Shown here: one piece after another, positions 1 through 8,706 of the stretch
Layout: every line of letters starts with the position of its first letter
Numbering within the stretch: position 1 is the first letter of the stretch
Assembly (NCBI GenBank): GCA_947601655.1
Contig: CANQGG010000003.1
Location: 1 to 64,000, forward strand
Reading direction: 5' to 3'
Origin: an uncultured Akkermansia sp.
GTDB lineage: Bacteria; Verrucomicrobiota; Verrucomicrobiia; Verrucomicrobiales; Akkermansiaceae
DNA length: 64,000 bases
Position numbers and translations under genes: made by a program
Notes under the pieces: model-generated
Seen by the model: only the letters and a program-made list of their open reading frames with translations
The model's database searches: none
Told to the model about the DNA's origin: nothing

Positions 1-3000
1 ACTCCAGAAGCTCACCGTGTAGGTATCCAGATCTCCCTTGGCGTCATCCGCCGCATGCGCCTCCAGGTCGCCATAGCTGGCAGAGAGGCTCACGCCGACG
101 CTCCAGTGGGCATCCACCTGAGCATCGATGCCTACGGCGCCACCCCAGGAGTTGAGGCGGTAGCCGCTCTCATCGCCGACGCTGTGCTGCTCGGAGAAGA
201 AGCTCGTGCCCTCTACCCAGACGTGGGAGTTCTTGCAGGGGCGCTGCTGAGCGGTTGCCTCGTCGGCATTGCCGGCGCAGCGCAGGCGGGCGGCCTGCAG
301 GGCGTGGTCACGCACGCGGCCCATCTGATTGCGCAGGGCAGCGCTCTGTGCCGCGGAGACTGAGGTGAGCGTGCTGCCTGCCACGGCCGCCAGTGCACGC
401 CGTGCTTCGGCGGGATTGCTCTCCACGAGCCGGTCTATGCCGTTAATCAGCTCCACAACGTCCTGATCGGCTTCCATCACGCCGTTCTGATGAAGCTCAC
501 GATAGAGCAAGCCCAATCCGGCGCGGCTGTTTGCTGTGGTCGCATACTGCTCCCACGGGCTTTCCGTCCGCTGCGGGATGTGCGTGAGAAGCTGTCCATC
601 TTTTGTCCAGAATGTGGTGTTGCCGACGTCATAGAGCTGATTCATGACGGCTTCGCTGACGCCTTCCCCGGGGGCGACCACTGCTACAGCGGTGACCTTT
701 TCCCATTCTTCTTCTGCCTGAGGTTCCGCCATGAATCGAACAGTCTTCATCTTATAGTTCGCCGCTTGTTCCATGTACTCCTCGGGGTTCTCAATTCCCC
801 CCGCGGCTTCCATGATCACGACATTCAGATCCCCCTTCGCATCCAAGATGTTGCCGGTCAGTGTAACGTCAAGCTCCGTCTCGTGTTCGATGATGATCTT
901 CCCGGCTGTCGACTTGTAGTTGATTTCTTTAACACTGCTTCCCTCCGACAAGTCCGGCTCGCTCAGGTCAATCCTCACGGGTGAATGCGCATAATTGCGG
1001 AAAATGATGTTCTCTTCTGCCGTGATGCAGGCGTTCTCCATTCCTTCCGGTGTTGAGGTTGACAGTGTTCCGTTGTTGTCGATGGAATGATACGTCGACC
1101 CTGCCGCGATGGTCACTTGCGTGTCCTTTCCCTTCACCTCAAGATCGCAACCGTCGTTGTTCGGGTTCGTGAGGTTGTAATTGCCCTCTCCCAGAGAGAG
1201 TTTGCCATCTACAGTGCCTCCGAATACCTGCTCTTCTCCCGAGCCATCTCCATTTACGAGGAAGCTACTGCCGGTATAATGACCGTTTCCTGTCAAATCG
1301 GATAGTTCAAGTCCAGCAGAGCCGGTGTAATTGAGTGTTCCGCCGTCAACAGCTTTGAACTTCAGCTCTGATTCGTCTGCCATTGTCTCGTCACCAAACG
1401 TCAAGGAGCCATCTTCGCCGGATACCTCAATCGTTCCACTCCCGGAGAGCTTGTCGCTACCCTCGGACAGATCACTTACACCGGAAAGGGTAAGTTTGCC
1501 GTCCACCTGCAGGGCGCCTTTGTCGCCGAGCGTCAGCTCGCCGCCGATGGAACTCTCGCTGTTCTCGCCAAATGTGAGCGTACCGTTCTGCACATTCACA
1601 TCCTGAGCATTCAGGTTGCCCTGCACATCCAGCGTGCCTCTTGTTTCTGTGCCGCCTACGGTGAGGGCGCCGTCGATGGAGTTGTTCTCGCCGTTGAGGG
1701 TTAACTCGCCGTTCTGCACATTCACATCCTGAGCATTCAGGTTGCCCTGCACATCCAGCGTGCCTTCCGTACCCGCCTCGGCATCGCCTACGGTAAGAGC
1801 GCCGCCCACGGTGAGGTTGCCCCCCACTGTGTTCCCGTTTTCATCCTGCCTCTGCTCTATCGCTAGTCCTCCCTCATTCACCGCCAGGTTGCTGTCGACT
1901 TTCAGGTTGCCCTCTATGGTCAGGTCCGCACCGCCCTCCTTCTTCAGATTAACACCCGGGGCCGCGCTAATATCTCCTTCGAATGTGGTGTGACCTGCCT
2001 CCGGTGTAGTAGGCGTACCCTCATTCTGCAAGGTGATATTCTTCTCCCCTCCGCCCTCATTGGTGATCTCAAGACGGCTATTTCCCTCGAGCTGTTTGAG
2101 GGTTGCATCTTCATTGGCAGAAAGCGTGGTGTTCTCATCAATAATAACTTTGTCGAAACTGGTGAGATCACCGGCATTGGCAGATGCATGATGGGTACCA
2201 TCATGGTCATCACCATCAGTGACAGCATCCCACACATTGAGCTTGCCGGTCAGGGTAAGTATACCATCCTGTGCATCGTAGCCAGTTATCTCCAGTCCCC
2301 AACCCTTTTCGGCAACAAAATGCTCCTTCGCCCATTCCTCTCCCTTACCCTTGAATTTGCCGTTCGTGAGGAAGACCTCGATCGTGATGGTACCATCCTC
2401 GGCGGCTTTGAACAATATTCCGCTCCCATCAAAATGAAGCACAAATTGACCGTTAACATCCACGGTTCCTTTTTCGGGATTCTCGAATTGAAAAGCGGCG
2501 TGTCTGTTTGTGGTATCTTCTTCCTCTGTCTCCGGCTGCCACACACTCTCCGCTCCCAGTGTGATGCTGTCGCCACCCTGCAGGGTGATCGTGCCATCAC
2601 CAATCTCATCAAACCACGTGTTTGCACCGTTCACCTTGAATTCTGTGATATGATCGGCTGACAACCCTCCCAACCTGTTGACGCCGGTGTAATCACTTTC
2701 GATGTCGATCGTGCAACCCGTTGTTATTTTATTCGCGTTGACAAGGCTCCCTCCCTTAACCACTACGATCGGATTGATACCCCCATAAAAAGCGGAAAGA
2801 AACTCCTCGCTGATGTCAAATACCCCACCATGACTCAGAGTTACCACGGTATCTTCTTTCATTTCTGCAGAGGGGCCTGTCCCTCTGTCACCTTCATATG
2901 AGGTATGATCCACCTCCGTATTGCTCCGGAATTGGAAAATGCCGCCATCGACGTTGATCTTGCAGTTTGTAAAATCTGCATAGGCGTCATTGCGGTAATT

Positions 3001-4098
3001 CGGATCGTACATTTCAAAGACGCTGCCACTTTGCACATCGATGGTTACATTGACGAAACTGGCATCATCTCCCTTCTCTTGGTAGGAGCCTCCATTTTTG
3101 ACGATAATGTGCGAAGAACCTGCTCTGGTCTTGTGACCTGAATCGCCGTAGTTTACATTTTGTCCAATAAATTCGCCCCCATCGATGATTATGTCAGCAG
3201 TCGAACCCGTCTCGTACGTAAATCGACATCCATTGCGCGGAGACTCATGACTTATTTCTACTCTTCCTCCCTTGTTTACCGTGAGGGAAACATAGCTCCC
3301 TGAATTACGCCCCATGGTGGCTTCCCCTATCTTGAGAACACCGCCATCGTTTACGGTTATCGTCGCCTCTCCATTGTACGCCATACTTCCTATATCACGA
3401 AAATCAACAACTCCTTTAGTCTCACCCACACCGCTCACATTGATGATAATATGCCCATTGGCACTATAGGCATATCTAGTGTCACTACGGCCTGTCTCAA
3501 CACTACCGCCCTCGACATTAATTGTAACTTCTCCGTTGTTGGCATAGGTACAGCTACTGGTCAGAGTCCCCCCTTCCTTCACATTGATCGTCACCTGATC
3601 GCCCTTATTGTGGGCATAGGATCCGTCTTTGCCGTCTTGGAGTCTCCCCCCATCATAGATGTTGATGGTCGCTGTAGTTTGGGACTTGCCATCATTGTGC
3701 CAAGCTATATATCCGTTGTTGACAAACAGGCCTCCGTCATGCACATCGATGGTGGCGCTGCCACCGTTATAGGCAAGAACAGCATAGGAGCTCCCCTTCC
3801 CTTCCCAGTAGCATTTCCCCGTGACATCGATAACCGTATTGCCCCCGAGTTGAGTTGTCTTTTCCCCCAGCTTGAATTCGCTATAGTCCCCCTCCTTGGT
3901 GATGGTGATGATGACATCGTCCGTCACCGTTCCGAAATCATAAAAATACCCCTTGGCGCCGCCTTCGGGCTCCTCGTATGTTTCTGTCAGTTCCACGGAT
4001 TCTTCTCCCTTCTTCACAGTGACATCAGCAAAGGAAGGCAGGGCGGTCAAAACGGCCATGAGTGCGGCGAATAGAGAGACTGGTAAATGAAGTTTCAT
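1..4098 (-). CDS. Autotransporter with long passenger and C-terminal beta-barrel, 3' end outside window
   Basis: The frame stays open from an ATG at 4098 to the window edge (1366 codons). The N-terminus MKLHLPVSLFAALMAVLTAL...FADV is a signal peptide. The passenger is built of short strands with many 'DGG', 'NGG' and 'GTLTxxG' turns, as in a beta-helix. An exact 54-bp direct repeat (1585-1638 and 1711-1764) encodes the 'LDVQGNLNAQDVNVQNG' unit twice. From about residue 1200 the protein becomes helical (ALRNQMGRVRDHAL) and then enters a beta-barrel-like stretch (HVWVEGTSFFSEQHS, WGGAVGIDAQVDAHWSVGVSLSASYGD), typical of autotransporter domains. The barrel's last strands lie beyond the window. 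Family knowledge implies secretion through the outer membrane; the passenger's ligand cannot be told. No clear SD precedes the ATG. Confidence 0.9.
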   Translation of the reverse strand, partial: MKLHLPVSLFAALMAVLTALPSFADVTVKKGEESVELTETYEEPEGGAKGYFYDFGTVTDDVIITITKEGDYSEFKLGEKTTQLGGNTVIDVTGKCYWEGKGSSYAVLAYNGGSATIDVHDGGLFVNNGYIAWHNDGKSQTTATINIYDGGRLQDGKDGSYAHNKGDQVTINVKEGGTLTSSCTYANNGEVTINVEGGSVETGRSDTRYAYSANGHIIINVSGVGETKGVVDFRDIGSMAYNGEATITVNDGGVLKIGEATMGRNSGSYVSLTVNKGGRVEISHESPRNGCRFTYETGSTADIIIDGGEFIGQNVNYGDSGHKTRAGSSHIIVKNGGSYQEKGDDASFVNVTIDVQSGSVFEMYDPNYRNDAYADFTNCKINVDGGIFQFRSNTEVDHTSYEGDRGTGPSAEMKEDTVVTLSHGGVFDISEEFLSAFYGGINPIVVVKGGSLVNANKITTGCTIDIESDYTGVNRLGGLSADHITEFKVNGANTWFDEIGDGTITLQGGDSITLGAESVWQPETEEEDTTNRHAAFQFENPEKGTVDVNGQFVLHFDGSGILFKAAEDGTITIEVFLTNGKFKGKGEEWAKEHFVAEKGWGLEITGYDAQDGILTLTGKLNVWDAVTDGDDHDGTHHASANAGDLTSFDKVIIDENTTLSANEDATLKQLEGNSRLEITNEGGGEKNITLQNEGTPTTPEAGHTTFEGDISAAPGVNLKKEGGADLTIEGNLKVDSNLAVNEGGLAIEQRQDENGNTVGGNLTVGGALTVGDAEAGTEGTLDVQGNLNAQDVNVQNGELTLNGENNSIDGALTVGGTETRGTLDVQGNLNAQDVNVQNGTLTFGENSESSIGGELTLGDKGALQVDGKLTLSGVSDLSEGSDKLSGSGTIEVSGEDGSLTFGDETMADESELKFKAVDGGTLNYTGSAGLELSDLTGNGHYTGSSFLVNGDGSGEEQVFGGTVDGKLSLGEGNYNLTNPNNDGCDLEVKGKDTQVTIAAGSTYHSIDNNGTLSTSTPEGMENACITAEENIIFRNYAHSPVRIDLSEPDLSEGSSVKEINYKSTAGKIIIEHETELDVTLTGNILDAKGDLNVVIMEAAGGIENPEEYMEQAANYKMKTVRFMAEPQAEEEWEKVTAVAVVAPGEGVSEAVMNQLYDVGNTTFWTKDGQLLTHIPQRTESPWEQYATTANSRAGLGLLYRELHQNGVMEADQDVVELINGIDRLVESNPAEARRALAAVAGSTLTSVSAAQSAALRNQMGRVRDHALQAARLRCAGNADEATAQQRPCKNSHVWVEGTSFFSEQHSVGDESGYRLNSWGGAVGIDAQVDAHWSVGVSLSASYGDLEAHAADDAKGDLDTYTVSFWS
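1585..1764 (-). repeat. Exact 54-bp direct repeat inside the autotransporter passenger
   Basis: Bases 1585-1638 and 1711-1764 are identical and lie 126 bp (42 codons) apart in the same frame. They encode a repeated strand-turn unit, consistent with recent tandem duplication of a beta-helix rung. Confidence 0.85.
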
Positions 4099-4478
4099 AG
4101 TGTATGGTAAGGTAAATTTTACTTCGAAGAGGCCATCGCGTCGCGGTTCCTACCGCTGCTGCGCCTCCGGGGAGAGGATACGTATTTGGAATACGTATCC
4201 GCACACACATAAGATACTGACTATGTGAGGACTGAAAAACTTTAACAAACCTATTTTGCGAGTTGGAAGATACGAACCTCCCTAATAAGGCATTGAAAAA
4301 GAAGGATAAAAAAATTCAAATTGAGGCTTGACATACGTATTCCAAAAACGTGGATGAGGGGAATGCAGGAGAGATCGGGAGCACCACATCAGGCAGGTCA
4401 TGCCCGGACGCATTTACCGTGGCATACACGCTTTAGTCTTGAACGGAAGAAAGCCTTGGGCTACCATGGGGCGCGACC
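4099..4478. promoter_or_regulatory. Intergenic region with a perfect palindrome and a distal half-match
   Basis: This 380-bp divergent region has no gene. At 4176-4200 two perfect 11-bp arms (GGATACGTATT / AATACGTATCC) flank the triplet TGG. A 14-bp part of it, ATACGTATTCCAAA, recurs in reverse-complement sense at 4333-4346 beside a TTGACA (4328-4333). Paired related sites between an autotransporter and an envelope gene could be operators; this is inference. Confidence 0.5.
4439..4467 (+). promoter_or_regulatory. Sigma70-like promoter of the M23 peptidase gene
   Basis: TTGAAC, 17 nt, TACCAT. The -10 box ends 11 nt before the ATG at 4479, so the mRNA would have almost no leader. Confidence 0.55.
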
Positions 4479-5267
4479 ATGGCGCTGCTCCGCAAACTGA
4501 CTCCGATGCGCAAACTCTTCTACTTTCTCTTGGTAGCGGGATTTGTCACGGCAGGGCTGTATTTTTACCCAACGGGACGGACGATGGCGAAGGTGCCGGC
4601 CCAGCCGGATGTCTTCCAGCGCGATCCGCGGCAACCGCTTATTGATGGGCTGATCCTCCTGCGCGCGAAGGAGCTTGTGGAGGCGCCGGTTGTGGATGGA
4701 TTTCAGTGGCCCTGCGGAGCGCCGAATGGTGCGATGATTTACGATGCGCAACCCTTTGGCGCCATGAACCGCAAACGCAACGGACACCACACCGGCAAAG
4801 ACCTCAACGGCATCGGCGGTCAGAACACCGACCTCGGGCTGCCGGTGTGCGCTGCGGCGCGGGGACTGGTGGTCTACAGCGGCGAACCCTCTCCGGAATG
4901 GGGCAATGTCGTCGTCCTCGCGCACAGGATGCCGGATGGTGCAATCATGCAAACGCTCTACGCCCATATGCAGGAACGGGAAGCGCGCGTGCGCGTGGGG
5001 CAGCATGTTTGCCGCGGGCAGAGAATCGGCAGCATCGGCACGGCGGGAGGACGCTATCCGGCACACCTGCATTTTGAGGCGATCCCATCTCTCAGCACGG
5101 AGGCCGGCATGCCGGGCTACCACCCCGACGGCACCATGAACCGCATCGACCCATCAGAACTCATCCGGCAGCATCCCGCGCCGGCTATACCGGATCCCTA
5201 TCTCGAAATCCGACGCCTGCGTTTCCGCGAGGCCGCACAACAGCAGCAAACCAATTCCCCTTCCTGA
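4479..5267 (+). CDS. Membrane-anchored M23-family metallopeptidase
   Basis: The 262-residue protein has an N-terminal membrane segment (KLFYFLLVAGFVTAGLYFY, about residues 12-30) and an extracytoplasmic M23 (LytM/peptidoglycan endopeptidase-like) domain. Zinc-site motifs are visible: HHTGKDLNG (H and D ligands) and HLHFE (HxH). The family cuts peptide cross-links in peptidoglycan, or activates amidases when inactive; here the key residues are present. The ATG at 4479 is favoured because a promoter -10 box ends 11 nt upstream; the ATG at 4506 would also leave the membrane segment intact. It is followed 12 nt later by an OmpA-domain gene, giving a small envelope operon. Confidence 0.85.
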   Translation: MALLRKLTPMRKLFYFLLVAGFVTAGLYFYPTGRTMAKVPAQPDVFQRDPRQPLIDGLILLRAKELVEAPVVDGFQWPCGAPNGAMIYDAQPFGAMNRKRNGHHTGKDLNGIGGQNTDLGLPVCAAARGLVVYSGEPSPEWGNVVVLAHRMPDGAIMQTLYAHMQEREARVRVGQHVCRGQRIGSIGTAGGRYPAHLHFEAIPSLSTEAGMPGYHPDGTMNRIDPSELIRQHPAPAIPDPYLEIRRLRFREAAQQQQTNSPS

Positions 5268-5279
5268 ATCATCTCTCCC

Positions 5280-6656
5280 ATGCACAGCAATCGCATCATC
5301 TCCCTGATTATCATTATTATCCTTCTTGCCGCAGGCATTACTGGGATTTACCGGGGATCCAAGGAAAAAGCGCCGCAACCCACGCCGACGACGCCTGAGC
5401 CTCCTCCTGTGGCGACGGTCAATCCTCCGCAGGAAGCTCCTTCCCCGCGGCAAACTCCTGCCCCGCAACCGAACAAGACTGAGTCCCCCCATGCAACTGC
5501 TGTACCGCCTGCGCCGGCAGCCGCGGTCACGGTCGCAAAGACCTCACCGCAGCCACAGAGACCTCACTCGCCGGAAGCGGCAGCGGCTCAGCGGGTGGCG
5601 CAGGCGCTTCAACTGCCTGAAGAGCAACGCAAGACTGAGCTCCAAAAGCTCGTGCAGGAGGGAACGCTCTCTCAGGGAGCTGCCGAGCAGCTCGCCGACT
5701 GGAAGGGTAATGGAGGGAATGCTACCATAGTGGTGGAAGAGGTCGGCACTGCCCCGGCAAATGCGGATGGCAGCAAGCAGACACGCTACCGTCTCACATC
5801 GCCCGAGGCAAAGGACAGCGTCCTTCTCACCGTATCCACCCCGACCCGGGGCGGCGCGCCCGGCGTGCACGAAGTGCGGCAAGTTTCGGCGGATAAGACC
5901 CAGACTGATGCGCAGAGCGATGCTATCAGTGTGGTGGAGGCCCTTGTGGAATCCCTCCGAAGGGGAGACATGGCCGCCGCCCGACGCCTCACCACCGGTG
6001 GGGAAGTATCGGATGCGACCCTCGCCGGGTTGTGCATTATGTTCGAGGACGGTGATTTTGAGCTGCGCAAGCAACTGCCCATGCGCAATATGTTCAGCAA
6101 TGAGCAAAACAGCGGCTTCCTCGTGTACCTGACCCCGCGGAAGGGGGAGGGACGCACACGGCACGTCGGCGTGGAACTCACACACGACAAGGATCGAGGG
6201 TGGATGGTGCGCGCCGTGGCGCCGGATGATTTACTGAACCGTTATGAAGAGAGCGGCGCCGCAGAAAGCGGGGTCTTCTTCCCGCTCGTGAAGAATCCGA
6301 ATGGCGGAGATTCGCTCGTGCTCTACTTCGGATTCGACGACGCTAATCTGAGTCCACGCTCCGAGCGCCAGCTCAAGATCGTGTCGGATACTCTGCTCGC
6401 CGGCAATGGGAGGATCACCATCTCCGGGCATACGGATGACGTCGGCTCAGCCAACTATAACCGCGACCTCTCCGCCCGCCGTGCGGAGGCTGTTCGCGCC
6501 GCCCTCGTGGCGCACGGAGTGGCGCCGGAACGCGTCATCACGAAAGCGATGGGCAAATCCCAACCGCGGCGCTATTTCCACACGGGGGACACAAAAGAAA
6601 CCATCCGCACCATTCGCAGCGAGAATCGGCGTGCCGAGATATACCTCGATTTTTGA
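5280..6656 (+). CDS. OmpA/Pal-like peptidoglycan-binding protein with Pro-rich stalk
   Basis: The 458-residue protein starts with a strongly hydrophobic segment (IISLIIIIILLAAGITGIY). A Pro/Ala-rich linker (about 35-100) follows, then a middle region of unknown fold. A C-terminal OmpA-like domain (about 345-458) contains the motif region ISGHTDDVGSANYNRDLSARRA and ends RRAEIYLDF. That domain family binds diaminopimelate in peptidoglycan, so the protein probably links the inner membrane to the wall across the periplasm. It sits 12 nt after the M23 peptidase gene and 12 nt before the helicase gene. The middle part (about 215-325, 'VEALVESLRRGDMAAARRL') resembles no family I can name. Confidence 0.85.
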   Translation: MHSNRIISLIIIIILLAAGITGIYRGSKEKAPQPTPTTPEPPPVATVNPPQEAPSPRQTPAPQPNKTESPHATAVPPAPAAAVTVAKTSPQPQRPHSPEAAAAQRVAQALQLPEEQRKTELQKLVQEGTLSQGAAEQLADWKGNGGNATIVVEEVGTAPANADGSKQTRYRLTSPEAKDSVLLTVSTPTRGGAPGVHEVRQVSADKTQTDAQSDAISVVEALVESLRRGDMAAARRLTTGGEVSDATLAGLCIMFEDGDFELRKQLPMRNMFSNEQNSGFLVYLTPRKGEGRTRHVGVELTHDKDRGWMVRAVAPDDLLNRYEESGAAESGVFFPLVKNPNGGDSLVLYFGFDDANLSPRSERQLKIVSDTLLAGNGRITISGHTDDVGSANYNRDLSARRAEAVRAALVAHGVAPERVITKAMGKSQPRRYFHTGDTKETIRTIRSENRRAEIYLDF

Positions 6657-6668
6657 GAATAGCCTGTC

Positions 6669-8669
6669 GTGTTTCCTCTCCCATCCCAAAAAATCTCAGC
6701 GGCGCCGGACTTCGCCGCTGAATTGAATGATCAGCAGCTCGCTGCCGTGAGCACCGAAGCACGCCATGCTCTCGTGATTGCCGGAGCAGGGAGCGGCAAG
6801 ACACGCACCCTGACCTACCGTGTGGCGTGGTTGCTCAGTCATGGCGTGCCGGGCTGGCGTATTCTGCTGCTCACGTTCACCAACAAGGCTGCGCGGGAAA
6901 TGCTGGAACGCGTGCATTCCCTCGTGGGAGAAGGGGCGAGGCACATCATGGGCGGCACCTTCCATTCCGTGGCAAACAGAATCTTGCGCCGCCACGCTGA
7001 ACTCATCGGCTTTCGCCCCGGCTTTACCATCCTTGATACGGATGATCAGAAGAGCCTCATGCGCAGCATCGTCAAGCAGCGCGTCGGCAAACAGAGCAAG
7101 ACCAATCCTTTCCCGAAGGCGGATTTTCTCCTCTCCCTGCACAGTCTCGCCGCCAATACCGCGCGCACCCTTCATGATGTGCTTCTGCAGGAAAGTCCGC
7201 AGAATCGCCGCCACGAGGAAACCATCCAGAAAATTTTTGAGGATTACGCGCAGAGGAAGCGAGATGCCAATGCGATGGATTTTGACGATTTACTGGTTAA
7301 TTTGCGGAAGCTGCTGGAGGAGCATGAGGAAGTGCGCCTCATGATGCAGGAGCGTTTTCTGCATGTGCTGGTGGATGAGTACCAGGACACCAATCCCCTG
7401 CAGGACCAAATTATTTCACTGCTTTGCGGCGGAACTCGAACGAGTCTCATGGTGGTGGGGGATGATGCGCAGAGCATTTATTCCTGGCGCGGTGCGCGCG
7501 TGGAGCATATTCTCGAATTTCCGGAGCGTTTTTCCGACACGGCGCTCTACAAAATTGAAACAAACTACCGGAGCGTCGCCCCCATCCTTGCCCTGTCTGA
7601 TGCAGCTATCGCGCAGAATGAACACCGCTTTTCCAAAACACTGCGCCCCGCGCGGCGGGAGGAAGCGCGGCTCCCGCTCGTCGTGCCCGCGCCGGATAAC
7701 CGCACGGAGGCACAGTATGTTTCCCTCTCCATCGAGCAACTCATTGAATCCGGCGTGCGTCCCTGCGACATCGCCGTGCTCTACCGCGCGCATTTCCACA
7801 GCCTCGACACGCAGATCGAACTCACCCGCCGACATATCCCATACCGCATCACCAGCGGTTTGCGTTTCTTTGAGCAGGCGCATATCAAGGATGCCGTGGC
7901 GTACCTGCGCCTGCTGAGCAATCCCGTCGATGAATCGTCATTCCTGCGCATAGCTTCCATGCTGCCGCGCGTGGGAGATGCGAGCGCTGCCAGGCTTCTG
8001 CAGGCGTGGAGAACCGCGTGGCAGGCGTACGCTGCCGAACATGCGGATTATTCCGCCTCCCCCATTCCCTTCTCCGAAATCATGAGTGCAGTGCATCCAC
8101 CGGCCGCGGCAAAAACGGAATGGGCATCATTCCTCGCGACTTTGGAGAGCTTGCGCCCTGCGGATCACGAATTGACGCCTTCCGAGATGATTGTGCGCGT
8201 GGCGGAGGAGCTGGAACCCTTCCTGATGGCTCAGTACGAAAATGCCGAGGATCGCATCCAGGATCTCGAACAGCTTGCGCGTTCCATGGAGGATGCGGAG
8301 AATCTCGATGACTTCCTTTCACGCGTAGCCCTGCTCAGTGAAACCGACCGATCCATTGACACGAACGCCGGTGAGAATTGCGTTACGCTGAGCACCATTC
8401 ACCAGGCAAAAGGATTGGAATGGCGCGTCGTTTTTCTCATCTTTCTCGGAGAGGGACTTTTCCCGCACCATCGCAGCATTGCCGATGGAGATCCGCGGGA
8501 GATGGAGGAAGAAACACGCCTCTTTTACGTTGCGCTCACCCGCGCGCAGGATCGCCTCTTCCTGAGTTATCCGCGTTACAACGGGCATGGCTACGACAGC
8601 CATTACTGCCCTCCCTCGCGTTTTCTCACCTCTCTTCCACCGGATCTTTACGAGGTGGGGGAAGCGTGA
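6669..8669 (+). CDS. UvrD/PcrA/Rep-family superfamily 1 DNA helicase
   Basis: The 666-residue protein carries the SF1A helicase motifs in order: motif I AGAGSGKTRTLTYR near the N-terminus, LTFTNKAAREM (Ia), VDEYQDTNPLQ (II), GDDAQSIYSWRGA (III), ETNYRS (IV), TIHQAKGLEWRVVF (V) and FYVALTRAQDRLFL (VI). The family uses ATP to move 3'-to-5' on single-stranded DNA in repair and replication restart. It begins with GTG at 6669, 12 nt after the OmpA-domain gene. At 666 residues it is nearer Rep/PcrA than RecB in size. Whether it is the sole UvrD of the organism cannot be judged here. Confidence 0.92.
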   Translation: MFPLPSQKISAAPDFAAELNDQQLAAVSTEARHALVIAGAGSGKTRTLTYRVAWLLSHGVPGWRILLLTFTNKAAREMLERVHSLVGEGARHIMGGTFHSVANRILRRHAELIGFRPGFTILDTDDQKSLMRSIVKQRVGKQSKTNPFPKADFLLSLHSLAANTARTLHDVLLQESPQNRRHEETIQKIFEDYAQRKRDANAMDFDDLLVNLRKLLEEHEEVRLMMQERFLHVLVDEYQDTNPLQDQIISLLCGGTRTSLMVVGDDAQSIYSWRGARVEHILEFPERFSDTALYKIETNYRSVAPILALSDAAIAQNEHRFSKTLRPARREEARLPLVVPAPDNRTEAQYVSLSIEQLIESGVRPCDIAVLYRAHFHSLDTQIELTRRHIPYRITSGLRFFEQAHIKDAVAYLRLLSNPVDESSFLRIASMLPRVGDASAARLLQAWRTAWQAYAAEHADYSASPIPFSEIMSAVHPPAAAKTEWASFLATLESLRPADHELTPSEMIVRVAEELEPFLMAQYENAEDRIQDLEQLARSMEDAENLDDFLSRVALLSETDRSIDTNAGENCVTLSTIHQAKGLEWRVVFLIFLGEGLFPHHRSIADGDPREMEEETRLFYVALTRAQDRLFLSYPRYNGHGYDSHYCPPSRFLTSLPPDLYEVGEA

Positions 8670-8676
8670 TTCCGGC

Positions 8677-8694
8677 AGGGCAAACACATTGGGA
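8677..8694. repeat. Solo terminal-repeat sequence of the intergenic element family
   Basis: AGGGCAAACACATTGGGA, identical to the left end of the element at 50089, lies alone between the convergent helicase and mpl genes. No TGTACCATGG block follows, so it looks like a relic end. Confidence 0.6.
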
Positions 8695-8706
8695 TTCCGG
8701 GATGCT

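Noticed and set aside
55..3917. Several plus-strand and out-of-frame open reading frames of 60-220 codons across the first 4 kb
   Set aside because: They lie inside the continuous minus-strand autotransporter frame, and their translations are low in recognisable motifs. The minus-strand frame has a signal peptide and barrel.
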